Source of the DNA: Limanda limanda
Lineage: Eukaryota > Chordata > Actinopteri > Pleuronectiformes > Pleuronectidae
DNA: 64,000 nt
NCBI RefSeq assembly: GCF_963576545.1
Contig: NC_083656.1
Coordinates: 10,006,346-10,070,345 of the forward strand
Direction: 5' to 3'
Shown here: one piece after another, positions 33,551-46,193 of the stretch
Position numbering within the stretch: the first letter of the stretch is position 1
How the letters are laid out: each line of letters opens with the position of its first letter
Notes under the pieces: model-generated
What the model was told of the DNA's origin: nothing
The model's database searches: none
What the model saw: the letters and a program-made list of their open reading frames with translations, nothing else
Translations under genes and position numbers: made by a program

Positions 33551-36500
33551 TTAAAAAAAGAAAGATTTTGGCTTTTTTATTCTTTTTCCCTCAAAGAAAA
33601 AGATGCTGAAAGTAGTTTCTCTGCCCATTCCTGAAATGGCTGATTTCTTCACTTCCCGTCTGCTTGATTGACAGCCATCGCTGCCGCCACTTCATCATCC
33701 ACACAGCGGCCGTGTTGCCGCGGGACGCGTTACGCCCCGGAACGACTTCTATATCGAGTAATTCAATCTCCTTCACATAATGTGTCTGCTCGCCTGGTGA
33801 TCGTTGTTCAAAGCTGAGAGAGTGAATCTGGAACCTGGCCCATATTTGCTGGAGCGACTGAGGCGAACCTGCCGCCTTCTTCCTGCTTCACGGAATTTGA
33901 ATTCTGCTTTTGTACTAAACTCCTCGACTTCTCATTCTTAAATTCTTCTGAAATCTCTAGTTTCCTCACGTTGCTGCGGCGTATCAAAATGTCTCGCCAA
34001 TAAATTTTTTATGGATGAGATGTCATCGGATTCCGACGTGTTTTTCTCTCAGCTTTCTTTACCTGATGGATTGAATGCATTTTGACTCCAAATTAATGAT
34101 TCAAATTTGTCAGTGTATAATTATCTGTTGAGCAGCAGCTTTAAACTCGATTACTCTTTAATTAGTTGAGCTGTGTTTGCATCACTTCGGGTGTCGGTGG
34201 AATAACTCGACTATGTGGTCGTTGTGAATCGTTCCATAAACAGACGGACCTTGAGGCGTTCAGCTTTTAGGAAATAGAGACTTCAAACGACCAATCAGTT
34301 TTATTAAAGGAGACGCAATATGCTCATTTTCAGGTTCATCATTTAAATTTGTTTTTATTACTTGAAAAGGTTTAGATGCTTTCAAACGTCACTTGTTGCA
34401 GCTCTTCTTCACGTTCACACACTAGAAGGAAAGTAAACTGAAAAAATTTCCTCTAATTGGAGGTAAATGTTGTGACTTCCTCCGTGTGGCTTCATTAGTC
34501 GTCCTCCTTCCCATATGAAGACAACTCCTGCCTTGTGTCTCATTCCATGGTGTGGTTTATGATCATCAGTCTAACAAACATTATGTTTACAGCTGTTATT
34601 TGTGCTCCAGTGGCTCAAAGCTGCTATAAAACCCTGCTGTTGAACCTCAAACCATCGTTTAATTGCAGCTTGCACATTTGATAAATCTGCGAATGTATTT
34701 ACAGGCTGTGTTTTGTCTGCACGGTAAAAACCAGCTCCCCCCATTCTGCTGACACGTTCAGATTGAGCGTGTTCACCTGAGAACTGCAGCATCTGTTGTT
34801 TGAGCGTCTCCTTTTTTCTTAAGAAAGTTTACCAAACTCTCTGTCGTCGTCCTCATTAGGAACGATGACTGACACGTTTCCTCTCGGGAGTTCCGTTTGG
34901 GAAAAGCTCTCTGAAGAGACCACTTGTGATTCTGTAGCTCCTGGGCTGTTTTGACACATTTCTGTCGAAATAATGAAACGTCTCATTAGTTCACCCACTA
35001 TTTAAAAAAAAATACTAACAGTATTTCTCAATCGTTCATTCATAAATGTAAAAAATGTTGGCGTTCGTGGTCTATTTCCTAAGGATTAAAACCTTCTTGT
35101 GGATTCAAAATAAGAGAAATAGTCTGTAAAGCTTTGCAAAGTTATTGTAAAGATAAGTCGATCTGCAGCGTTTTCCATTTCCTGTGCCGCCCGCTCCCTC
35201 CCTCCCTCTCTCTCTCTCTCTCTCCCGTGTGTAGATGGTTAAACAGTGAAATCAATTGAATCCCGGAGAGAACGTCGTTGTGTAAATGTTACCGCTGATG
35301 ATTCCATGCGCAGTGGACGACCTCAGTTTGACCACGCGCTCTCTGTCAAGCTGATAAATTGCTCTGCAAACAGGAAGAATGGAGCAGGTAATATTCAATA
35401 AAAATGCAAGTTTTACAATCATACCAGTGTTTTTCTCCTCCTCCTCTTCCCTCGTTCTTTTTATCCCTGTTCCTCTCAAGGCCCGTTTCCTTGTAAGGAC
35501 CATTACCCCTGATCCCGTGCAGCACCGCTCTCTGCTTACAATAACCACACAAAAAACATGGTTTTCATTAAAGGCTAGAGAGAAAAATGAAGGACCCGTA
35601 ATGGCCATGAACTTCCCAACTATTCCTAATTGCCAATCTGTGGCAACATGAATAAATAGACACGGCAATGATATAAAAACATTTATTTATTTAACTTCAC
35701 CCATTAAAGATATATGTAGCAATTCTTCTTTAAAGTGTCTAAAAACGACTCGACATATGTTTTGTGTTTTGTTGACTTTGTGAACTTTCATTATCTAAAT
35801 GTTTCCATCAATGATCAAACCCAGAGAAATTTAAAGACATTTCAATTAGGTTTTGCCTTTAATTACGTCATAACTGCTTTTATTGGTCACTCTTAATGAT
35901 CATAATGATTCATAGTCGTCTGCTGAGGGACATGAACTCGCCACATCATCAAAAAGGTCTTTTGAGAAACCCCCAGGGGCCGAGGTTTCACATTGTACCG
36001 TTAAATGAAAAAGACTCCTTTCGGAATATTACACTTGAACTCATCACTATTGCAGCCAGAAGTCACATAGTGAGTTCAGTGAAGGTTTGTGTGTCATTCA
36101 AGTGACTGTAGGTTCGAAACACGCCTGAATCTGCAAAGTCCAGCAGCTGCTCAGTCGACGTCAGTAGAATCAGCAGTGAGGCTCCTGAGAAGTGATTATC
36201 AGGAGGAGGAGGGAGAGAAAGAACATTTCCAAGCCAGCGCCTCTCACTCAGCCAGGATACAGTTGTGAGCATTAAAAAGGGAACAGCTGTAAATCTGCCT
36301 GGAGGAGGCCTGTGGACGCTGTGAACATTCAAACATTAACGTGGAAGACATAACAATCTGGCCCCTGTGGTTCAGCTTCATCGAGAGCAAGCCGCCGTTT
36401 AAAAAGAAGAAGAAGAAACGTTACCCTGACATTACTCAAACTGATGCTGTGATGATTCTTTGCCGCCTGGTTGGCTTGCGGGGGGGTGCAGGGAACATGA

Positions 36501-36840
36501 ATGCAGCAGAATACATTAAAAGGAATGTAAGAGGAAGTGATTTATCTCACACTGCTGTGTCGGGCACACGCCTCATTCCAACTTGTGTCAATGACGTTGA
36601 CTAAACTTTACCCATGTTGCTCTTTCCGGTAAAAGCACTGAAGTTGCAGTAAAGCAGGATCAACGGTAAAATATGCAAAAATCAGATTGATGTAGAGCGA
36701 ACACCTCGGCCAAGGCCCAACAGCCAACCGAGCTGCACACACTCATATATCAGTCACATAATGTGCCCGGCTTTTTCATCAAGAACCATTAATATCCCCT
36801 TAGAAACCAGTGAAAATGTAAATAACGAAATGTTCTTTAT
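33551..36840. other. Intergenic, dock1 to foxi2, first part
   Basis: No gene seen. A (CT)n run lies at 35197-35225 and a short AAG run near 36400. No neuropeptide-like precursor or other short coding gene recognised. Confidence 0.7.
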
Positions 36841-36844
36841 TGAT

Positions 36845-37000
36845 GATCCCCACAAAATGAAAAAGGTTTTTCTCTCAACCAAACTGAATCCTTCCACCAA
36901 GTTTTGTGTCCAGTAGTTTTTGTGTAATCGAAGGAATCCAGCAATTCAACCAAAGAACAATGCTGAACACACAACCTCCTTGGCAGAGAATTGATATGAT
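36845..37000. repeat. Dispersed fish repeat family R, copy 1 (3' part)
   Basis: 'ccaccaagttttgtgtccag' then 'tagtttttgtgtaatc' and 'acacaacctccttggcagag'. Same family as 58030-58365 (shares the 'cagtagctttttgcgtaatc' segment) and, in its other half, 63296-63660. Family name not known to me. Confidence 0.6.
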
Positions 37001-40000
37001 TTCAAATAACAAAAATGCAAGTTCAAATTCAGCACCTTTTAAAGTTTGACCGGTTTTACTTTTGAGGGAAAGTTTCATTGTGTATCTGTGAAAAGCTGAT
37101 ACAGTTGTATCTGTACGAGGCTGCAGCTGCTGCCAGATGGTTCCTCCACCAAACATCGACTTCTTACCATCAATTACTAATTAATTTGGATCCGTTTCAC
37201 CGATTTGTTTTTGCTCTGGAATTTAAAAGTGCAAAAAAAGTGATGACTGTCGGAGCTTTTTTTTAAATCCACACTCCTTCAAAGTTGTGAAACAATAAAA
37301 CTTTGAGAAGTCCACTTATTCTTTTATATATAAATGCTTATAGTCACCGTAACCTGTTTATTGCGTCGCGGTGATAAGTTCTCTCCAAACTGAGACGGGA
37401 ACCAAAAGTTTCATCAGTGGCATAATTCACTTATCAAGGACGACGCAGCGCACACTCAATATCTCGCCCTCGCAATTGAAAGGGGATAAAGGGCTGAGTC
37501 GTTTCGCTAGTGGTAATATAACATAGTTCACTGGCAGCTATTTCAATAGGCTCTCAGTGATTTGTGCTCAGGCATTATGCTCCAGCCTCTCCCCCCTCAA
37601 AGCAGAGGGAAACGCTCGGCTTAATTGAGAGGATTTCCAGGGGCTTTGTGGAGGGCGAAGCCGTGAGCTAGCTTCCTCTCTCTCTCTCCAGGAGAATTGT
37701 ATTTACAATGCGCTCTATCCCCATCGCATTTGTCATTTGCAGCCTCGGATTCATGTGTATTATTTTCCTTTCCCCTCTCGACACACTTTCATTTGCTGGG
37801 AGGCCGCGGATGTGCGTACCTCTCTTTAAACGTCTCCCTGGCATAATGAAGCAGGACATTATTTCCATAAATCAACAGCGGTGAGTATATCCACAAACGC
37901 CTGTGGGGGTTTCAAGGCTTTTTTTCCAGCGTCAAATGGAGACTCGCCATAAGCACACAGTAATGGACGTGGTGATATACAGTTGATATGGCCGACACTC
38001 AGAGAATACAGGATGTTTCCGGAGCTAAGTTCGGAATTCTAACCTACAGATTTTGTTGTTGTCGGTGTCAACTTTCTAGAAACAAACTACAAATTTGAAG
38101 AGGCCGGTCACAGGCACATGAATCTCTCAGTGGAGAATCTTCACCTCTCGTGCTCAATCCAATCTGCGAATTAAATGTTTACTTCCTGCAAAACAAATCT
38201 GGGCTTTTTACGCATGCATTAGGCCTACTACTGTGGTTTCCTTGTGGCCCTGATCTGGCAGACAGGAGCAAACTGCCGGTGTCGGGGCTGAACTGCAAGT
38301 TTCTCTTCACATTTGTGTGTGAACTAGACCTTAAGTTGCAAGAGTGAAGGTATCTTTACAATATCCTGGCAGTAAACATGTTAAAACTAGACTAGGCATC
38401 TAAAGGCCTGCTAGCAGTGCGTTTAGCCATAAAACCGAACTAAGGCAATTTTCTGCCACCATAGTACGCACTGTATGAACTTTGTTTATCGGTATGATAC
38501 TAAAAGATCTGCTTTTAAGGTTTTCATGGTGTGGTTTGGTCGTAGATTTCCCCGGATGGTTCGATGTAAGGCCTTCCAGCTCCGTTTAGCCTCTGTCCCC
38601 CTAAGTCACTTAAAACACAGTCTGTGTTCTCTGTCAGCTACCAAACCTTTACCAGATTCCATCACTGAGTCATGTTATCGGACGAAGCTATTTACAGTCA
38701 AGTGTCTTATAAACAAGGACGTGTCGTAAGAGGAATCAACTTGTAGGTTGTCGGTCTGAATGTCGGCCTGGATCGGAAATAAAGAACGTTTCACATCCGT
38801 CGGTCCTGAATGAGCAGCTGCCTGTCGCGGAGTCTCGTAAACAAACGTGTCAACAGACGTGACAGCGGAGTTGTTGTGTGTGTCGCTGTCACAGATTGTG
38901 TCGAGGTTCTCCGTCTCAGCAGAGTCGACACCGAGACGTTCAGTAAACCGACGGAATGAGTCGCCTTCAATCACGGAGCGAACGTCACTCTTGTGGAGAG
39001 AACGAGACTCGGCTTCGTTTGTGGTGAGAGGATCTGAATTCTCTCTCTGGGAATATGAAACCCGACATTTTCACTGAGTCGGTTCGACGAGTGTCTGCTG
39101 TTGACTGAGAATTCCTTTTGTTTGATTTTTTTGAAAAGCTAATAGACGCCGAATCACTGAGGAGCTGATGATGTGGAATTATTTCAACTGAGCTCCGTGT
39201 GTGAAAGAAAAAGGGTTTTAATACAACGATGCAGTTTCAGCTGCATGTCTCTGTCATGCTGTGTCTGAATCAGAGTGATTGGTAACTTAATTATTAGTTG
39301 ATGGACAGAAAGAATGTTGATATTTGACTTATTTTTCACATTGTTTTTCCTTATTTTTATAAACAAAATCAACCTTTATCTTGTTTGTCTCCTTTATCAA
39401 GATAGTAACTGTAAGTTGGACGATAGATACAATTCAAATGTGTTGACCTTAGCTTTAGGAAATTGTAATTAGCAGTATCTACAATTGTCTGATATTTCAC
39501 ACCCTTATACTCCAATGGGTAACACATAAAGTTTGTAAGTTATACAATTACTAACTTTAATTTGAATTTGATGTTGCATTCAAGTAACATAATCAAACAT
39601 TCAATAAATCAAATTATATCTAATCAGCTTATGTGAAAGTTTGAGTGACATCACCGCGAGCTCGATGAAATGTGAATGTACTTATGAACTGATTCTGAGT
39701 TGGTGTTAGTGAAGTTTCAAACACTCGCCCGAGCCGTTTTCTCTTCCTCCCAGTAAACAGCTGCCCTGGTCGCTGGGAGCCGACCTGTGATTGAACAGCT
39801 CTGTTCCTCTGTTCTGCCTCTAACTTCACACACAGACACAAACTCTCCATCAGGGCCTCATCACCACGTTGGACCATAAAGCTCCGGAGATACAGCTTTT
39901 AAACCTGCTTGTGATATATTCTCTGTGCCACGTGCAGCACTAAATATATCACTTACCCTCTCTGCACCTTATTATCTATATCTCATTTTAGCTCGGGCCG

Positions 40001-41360
40001 TTATGAAGCTCTGGGTTTTCCCAGCCAGTCGGTGTGAGTCGTGTTGCTAGGAGACATACCTCGAGATCGGGGGGGGGGGGGTTGATGAGGAAGCAGAGTT
40101 CCCTGCTAGTTTCTGCTTCACATGGATAGAACCGTGTGTCCCCATAGAAGAATATCCAAATTATTTTTAGTAAATTAAATCTTTACATTTAAATCTTGTG
40201 ATCTCATCTCTCTATATTTTGTTTATCTCCCTCTAAAGTTTTTTATGTGCACATTTAAAATAGATTCATTGCTTCATTCATTGATTGCTGCTAATATGCT
40301 GACTAAGAATCTACTGAGAGCTGTTTTCTGACTATTAAATAACAATGTTTCATAAGTTATCAAACATAACAACACTCACGTCTGATGTTATAATACACTG
40401 AAGCAGAATATGTTTATTATTATTGTGAAGTGACACATAGTTATAATGCCGCAGTGAGCCTGATTAGCATCGGAGGAACTGCAGAGATTCTCCTCATCCA
40501 AACACGTTTCATAACTTTTACTCCAACTTCTGACGTCTGTGTATTCCTTGAATTCTGTGTTTAAGATTATAAGATTCTGGGGTTTGATGTATTTTGCCTC
40601 AGAGGAAGCTGCAGACTTTATTTATGGTGATATTTAGGAAGGCTCGGGGAGTTTCATGTTTGAAGCAATGCTTCCCTCACCTGGACGATCCTGTTAGTGC
40701 ACCACTCTGACTCCATGAGTAACGACCAGTGGCATAAACCTTTGACTTCAGCATATCTCATTTTAAGCGGCGTGTTAACAGTCTTGACACCGCCAGCTTC
40801 CTGCTGCATCAGCTCCTGTCCACGGGTTTTTTTTGGAACAGTGAATTTAAACAGCAGTTATTTAACAGCTAATGGAATTTTTGAACTGAGATATCTGTGC
40901 TTCCAAACAAGAAAATAATCTAATTTCATGACTCTCCACGTTTCTCTATTTAAAGACCAGACTAGAAAACAGCAGCCACAGAGTATATGTAACCTCTGGT
41001 GCTGGTGCTCGGCCAGCATCCTCTCCCAGGATGTGATCAGGAGCTGAGGTGTAAATCTGCCCAGTGGAGGAGAGAATTAAGCTAATGCACTTCAGCAGGG
41101 GAGAAGCAGGAGGCCGGGCTGGTTGTATGTCTTCCCTCCTGGTCGGAGTGATGTCTGCAGGGCTGCCTCTTCAGCTCGTGGGCGACAAGACGGACGGTTG
41201 GGGCCAAACTGTAATTGGTCAGATGGGGCGACAAGGAGAGGTGTTTATGTGCTGATGATATGTGGTGTCTGAAATTGCAGCCACTTCACACCAGAGTTCC
41301 ACTGCCCCTCCACACAAGGGGAGTTTTGCTCCTTAAGAAACAGTTAAATTCTCATCTGAA
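37001..41360. other. Intergenic, dock1 to foxi2, middle part
   Basis: No gene or clear mobile element. 37370-37880 is less AT-rich with TTTAAT/AATTGA-type motifs and might be conserved non-coding DNA; this is only an impression. A G10-11 run lies at 40070-40081. Confidence 0.6.
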
Positions 41361-41460
41361 GCTGCTTTCAGACACGCACCGAACTCTGGATATTCTTCTG
41401 CAATTATCCAGGAGGGTTCTGCATGGGAGAATCTCCGAGTGAGCCCATGTGAGAATACAA
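41361..41460. repeat. Dispersed repeat fragment shared with 17702-17815
   Basis: 'cgcaccgaactctgga' and 'gtgagcccatgtgagaatac' recur in the dock1 intron copy. Confidence 0.55.
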
Positions 41461-41762
41461 GAGGGAGAATTAATGGTGAGCAAGTGGATTTGTTGACACT
41501 CAGCAGACCCAAGAGTGGAAGAATACAAATATTTCATGATGAGAAAGAGGAGCTGTACACACGTGGAAGCAGGGAGGAAGAAATCAACTTGGAGAGATGA
41601 CGAGATATAAAAGCTTTTGGTGATAAAGGCTAATGTGGGTTATGATGTGCTTTGTTATGATTTTACTTTTTATTTAACTTTTTATATCTTGTATATATTT
41701 TTGTTTTGTTTTATATACAGTTATTTCTTTCTTATGTGAAGTACTTATTGTGTTTTTATGCT

Positions 41763-41851
41763 TTATCTTAAATGTATGATCCTATTTACCAAAGAAAATT
41801 CCAGGTAGGTGTAAACCTACTTGGCAATAAATCCTTTCTGATTCTGATTCA
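41763..41851 (+). repeat. LINE-like 3' tail ending (TTCTGA)n
   Basis: 'gtgtaaacctacttggcaat' then 'aaatcctttctgattctgat' is the typical terminal pattern of fish L2-like elements. 5'-truncated; no coding part. Confidence 0.6.
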
Positions 41852-43084
41852 AACAAAAACATGTGATTTTTCGATTTCCTATTATTGTGAATGAGCCTGA
41901 CTCGAACAATCACCTGCTGCGTTCTCCATGTGTTAAAGAGAAACTCTGGATAATGTGCAAACTCAATTTTCCAGACATATTCAAGATATCATGTCTGTAA
42001 ACTACTATTACATATGTTTTTATAAATCTCAGCTACAGATCCCATAATTACTGTTTCTCGCTGTGGATATGCCTTCACCACTTTCATGAATAAAGACTGA
42101 CTGTAGAATCATAGATTGACAACAACTTTTGTTTTCCCATGTCGCTGTGCATCCAGACAACACATTCATTAACTTAGTGTTTTCTGTCACTGGGATCTCC
42201 AGCCTTCAAAGAATAATACAGTACAGAATAAAGGATGGATGTATTGCCTGTTTTGCGTTGTTCCTCCACTAGGGGGAGACTCTGAGCGGCACAGGCCCTC
42301 TGGCTACAGGGATAGTTTTGTTTACACAGTCAAAGTGAATGACTCTAACTGGGCCTTTAATGGTTTTAGTGGCTTCACATGTATCTAATAGTGTGATAAT
42401 TGCTCCAAAGCCATAAACCTGCGGATCTCTAAGTCACACGGCCACATGGTGGAGGCCGAGGCTGCAGTGTGCAGGGAACAGGCCTTTTTATTATCAACCA
42501 TCTGTGTTGATTCCAGCAGGTGTTTAAATCTACTGCAGTCAAATATGGTGATATTTGGAAAAGCAGTATCGAGGACCCCCCCCCACCACCACCTCACATC
42601 CCCTGCAGCAGTGCTTCCTCCCTGCACTTGGTCTGAAGGCGCCTGCAGTGGCTCTGACCTCGCCGGGATTGACTTGATCTCCCAAAGAAAAGCTCCCATG
42701 ACCTCAAAAAAGCTCCAGGAAACAGGGGGATGAAGACGGACATGTCAGGGTAACAATAGACACCCCCCACCCACCCACCCTCACACACACACACTCACAG
42801 TCAGCATGTTTGAATCATTACTTTACAATGACATGGGGGGGGGGGGTTGAAGTTGAGCCACATTTGACATCTCTGAACTTTATCCGAGAGGAAAAGTAGG
42901 AAGTTGTGACTGACGGCTGCTCGTGCTCCTGGTGGCTGAGATTTGCCGTTTTCCTTTTTAATGAAGCACAAATCAAAATAACCAACAGTAACTGAATCAA
43001 GATTTAAAATAAAAAATATGAATAAAACATGGCCAAAATGGCCACTAAATGCAAAATAGCAGGCTTCCTGTTGTGTTTTTCCAA

Positions 43085-43390
43085 TTGCACCTACAGACAA
43101 TTTTTTTTTTTGTCTGGTCATGATACACCTGTGTATCGATTTTTGTGAAGATAAGTCAATGTGAACACATTCCGGGGGTCTCGGGGGGCACCGCTGAGCC
43201 ATTTTGCAACGCCCATTGAAAATTCCTCCAGAATACGTACATTTTCACCACTTTCTAACTTTCTGCAAATTTTGGTAAGAATTTGAGCATGGTAAAGCCC
43301 TCAAAAAGCCAATTAATTTGTCTGAATAATAATAATAATTACAATTTCAATAGGCCTCACCTGTCAGGTCAGTGCTCGGGCCCTAATAAA
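43085..43390. repeat. Dispersed fish repeat with AATAATAAT and 'gggccctaataa' end
   Basis: 'gtgaagataagtcaatgtga', 'ttttgcaacgcccattgaaa', an (AAT)n run and 'ctgtcaggtcagtgctcggg' resemble a repeat often seen in percomorph introns. Family not named with confidence. Confidence 0.55.
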
Positions 43391-43844
43391 ACAAATCATC
43401 AACAATCAAACACAAAAGTTACCATTTACAAAAACCCATCAAAGTAGTTTTAAACTAATGTGATATTAAAACCAGTATTCATATTAATGTCATATCCTTT
43501 ATTGTACAGCCTAAATGTGCAGAATTGAAGGTTTTTTCAGATTCCAGGTGTCGCTCTCTGCCTGTCTGTCTCCTTCTGGATCCACATGTGCAGTCAGTCA
43601 GCAGCAGCAGCACACCGGTCAGCAGTAATTAGCTGCAGCGGCTGTCAGACACCTCACAGGTTGGGGCTGTTTTCATGTGGGGGTTAAATGCCACTGCCCC
43701 CCCCGCGGAGTCCGCTGCTCGCCACCGCTGTACGGCCCGTGGTCGGGACAACACCTTGGAGCCAAACAATTACATCAAGGTCATGGAGAGGAGGAATGCG
43801 CCGGCGATTAGTGCAGGAGTCCAGCTGCAGCCTGCAGAGCCTCA

Positions 43845-43890
43845 CTCCTCCTCCTCCTCCTCATCCTCCTCTTCATCATCATCATCATAG
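43845..43890. repeat. (TCC)n/(TCA)n trinucleotide run
   Basis: TCC units followed by TCA units. Produces Ser-rich or Pro/His-rich spurious frames. Confidence 0.85.
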
Positions 43891-44793
43891 CCAGGACGCA
43901 AAGGAGACGCATGGATCCAAATTCAAAATGTAGGTCTCTACCCTCCCCGGTTGTGTGAGTGTGGATCTAAAGTATCGGTGGGTTGACCTCCTCTCTCTCT
44001 CTCTCCTGTCAGTCGAAACTCCATTTATCTGCCAGACGTTTTCTCCAGGACTGACACTGCTCCTCTCACCACATGGATGAAATAAAATGCAAATAGTCCA
44101 ACACTACCGGAGCTGATTATTATATTATTTGTATTTGTTATACCACCTTAGTAACACATAGCACTTCCTACCATGGCAATGGCCTGCTGATTATTTCGAT
44201 TTTTTTTCTTCACTTTATTCTAATCTCATCACATTTTACATCTGATTACACTTAATGTCACATTTTAATTAAAAAAAAAACCTGAGGTCCAAATGGAAGA
44301 AAACCTGTGGATTCTGAATTTCTGTTTGTCTTAATATTCCTTAAGGTTATTAGAAATACATTTGATTTTTTACAGGGTGGATATGTTCTCCTGCTGTAGG
44401 TGACGATTTCTTCCACGAGTCCCTTGTTGACACTAAACCTGCGGCACTTGTGAAGTGTTTATTGCAAACGAATCTCTTTTTAAGAGAAGCTGCCTCTTGT
44501 TTGGGTTTGACACTGACCCGCACAGAGTTCAGCGAGTTCAGACATGAGCACGATCACAAGCACAACAGCATGAGAATCACACTTCAATCCCTTTTCCCTC
44601 ATTTACACTTCATCCCAAAACAAGGTTGGCTATATTCAGAATAAATAAATGGGATAAATGTCTGTCTCTCAAACAAGTGAGGATAGGAGGCCTAATGACA
44701 GATTGAAGTTTGTTTTAAAAATATATATATTTGCCATTCATTCAAGTTTCGGTTTTTTTAGTTATCAAGCGAAATAAAAACTCCAAAATCTGT

Positions 44794-45090
44794 GGTTTGT
44801 TCACATGAGCACAACAAACCTGTTGATTTGTATGAAATGATTCACTCCACAGAGACATATCCTAGAACTTATTTTTGTATGATCCGTATTGTAGCTGCTC
44901 GGTTGGGCTGACTCCAGAAGAAGAAGAAGAAGACAAACGTGTACAGAAATTAAATTGAATAAAATGCATTAATTTTAAGTCCTACCTTTCAAGGCTCTTG
45001 TGTAATTTCCCTAAAAATCAGGGAACTAAGAAAGTAAAGGGGACACATGAAAAATACTTTAAATACTGTGTGCTACTTTTAAAACCACTA
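44794..45090 (+). repeat. Relic copy of the foxi2 3' UTR, upstream of foxi2
   Basis: Direct-orientation copy of 47216-47610. Nearly every base matches from 'ggtttgttcacatgag' through the GAAGAA run to 'acaaacgtgtacagaaatt'. After a ~75 bp gap (47379-47455 of the parent) it resumes with 'aataaaatgcattaatttta' and continues to 'actgtgtgctacttttaaaa'. It keeps an AATAAA-like signal but has no forkhead coding sequence in front of it. Confidence 0.9.
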
Positions 45091-45246
45091 CGAACTACTT
45101 GCATCCAGGACTAACATACATTCTCTTGCATATTTACAAACTTCTCAAATCAAATGGTCTCATAATTCAACGTCGAATTTCGCTCAGGTCTTTGTTGGAT
45201 TTATTAAAACAACTTCCTGAAGTTGCCCAACTCGAGGTAAACTCCT

Positions 45247-45262
45247 GTGCGTAATTACGCAC
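45247..45262. promoter_or_regulatory. Perfect 16 bp palindrome with TAATTA core upstream of foxi2
   Basis: GTGCGTAATTACGCAC reads the same on both strands. The central TAATTA is the homeodomain core, and the symmetric CG-containing arms are unusual. It sits about 220 bp upstream of the TATA-like box. Function inferred only from symmetry and position. Confidence 0.5.
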
Positions 45263-45478
45263 GGGTAATGTCCTGGATTAAAGCCTCAAAAGTCCTCTGA
45301 AGGGAATATGCCTGAACAAATAATCTGGACCCCTGCACCGCAGTGAGAAGCAGTTTCGATGCTCGGTGATACGGAGAGTGGGTGAACACGAGTGGGCTGT
45401 TCCGGGACAGAGGAGGGAGGTGTGACCATCCCCAAACTTCTCTTCAATGGGCTACCTGGAGCGGCTCCGGGCGCAGCG

Positions 45479-45486
45479 CATAAATA
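45479..45486 (+). promoter_or_regulatory. foxi2: TATA-like box of foxi2
   Basis: CATAAATA, about 95-105 bp upstream of the foxi2 start codon and preceded by GC-rich sequence. A start of transcription about 30 bp downstream would give a 5' UTR of roughly 60-75 nt. No transcript data available. Confidence 0.5.
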
Positions 45487-45583
45487 CTCCTCCCTCCGTG
45501 GATGAGCTCAGTCCTGAGGGAGAGAGTCACTGAGACGAGATTAGCCCTTTTTTTTGGGATTGGAGATCTGGTCAATGCGGATT

Positions 45584-46193
45584 ATGAACGCTTTTGGACA
45601 CCAAGCCTCCAGCCAGCAGACCAGCCCGATCCAGGCCCACAGCGCGCAGGAGCTCCTGGACATGGCCGTGTACTGCGACAACTACGGGGTGTACCAGCAG
45701 AACCTGCACCACCACCACCACCACCCCCCCACCCAGAGACCCCCCACCCACCCGTCCGGGTACGGCCTCGGGGAGTACACGTCCCCCTCCGCGAACCCGT
45801 ACCTGTGGCTGAACGGACCCGGCATCAACCCCTCGCCGTACCTGCCCGGGAACAGCGGCACGTCCTACATCCAGTCCGGATACGGCTCGAACCAGCGGCA
45901 GTTCCTTCCACCTCCCACCGGGTTCGGGGGCGCAGACCTGGGCTGGTTGTCCATCTCCAGCCAGCAGGAGCTCTTCAAGATGGTCCGGCCACCGTACTCC
46001 TACTCGGCGCTCATCGCCATGGCCATCCAGAACACCCAGGACAAGAAGCTGACCCTGAGTCAGATCTACCAGTACGTGGCCGAGAACTTCCCCTTCTACA
46101 AGAAGAGCAAGGCGGGCTGGCAGAACTCCATCCGGCACAACCTGTCACTGAACGACTGCTTCAAGAAGGTGGCCCGGGACGAGGACGACCCCG
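45584..46193 (+). CDS. foxi2: foxi2 exon 1
   Basis: Carries the N-terminal region and most of the forkhead domain. Donor G|gtgagt in phase 1. Strongly CpG-rich, unlike the flanks, which also creates a 188-codon shadow frame on the minus strand. The wing reads [11 protein letters not shown], with Ala where many FOXI proteins have Pro. Confidence 0.94.

Noticed and set aside
36063..36130. 'ggttcgaaac' resembling a tRNA T-loop / SINE B box
   Set aside because: No matching A box or cloverleaf at the right distance upstream.
45572..46138. 188-codon minus-strand frame over foxi2 exon 1
   Set aside because: Shadow of the GC-rich coding exon; no family features.
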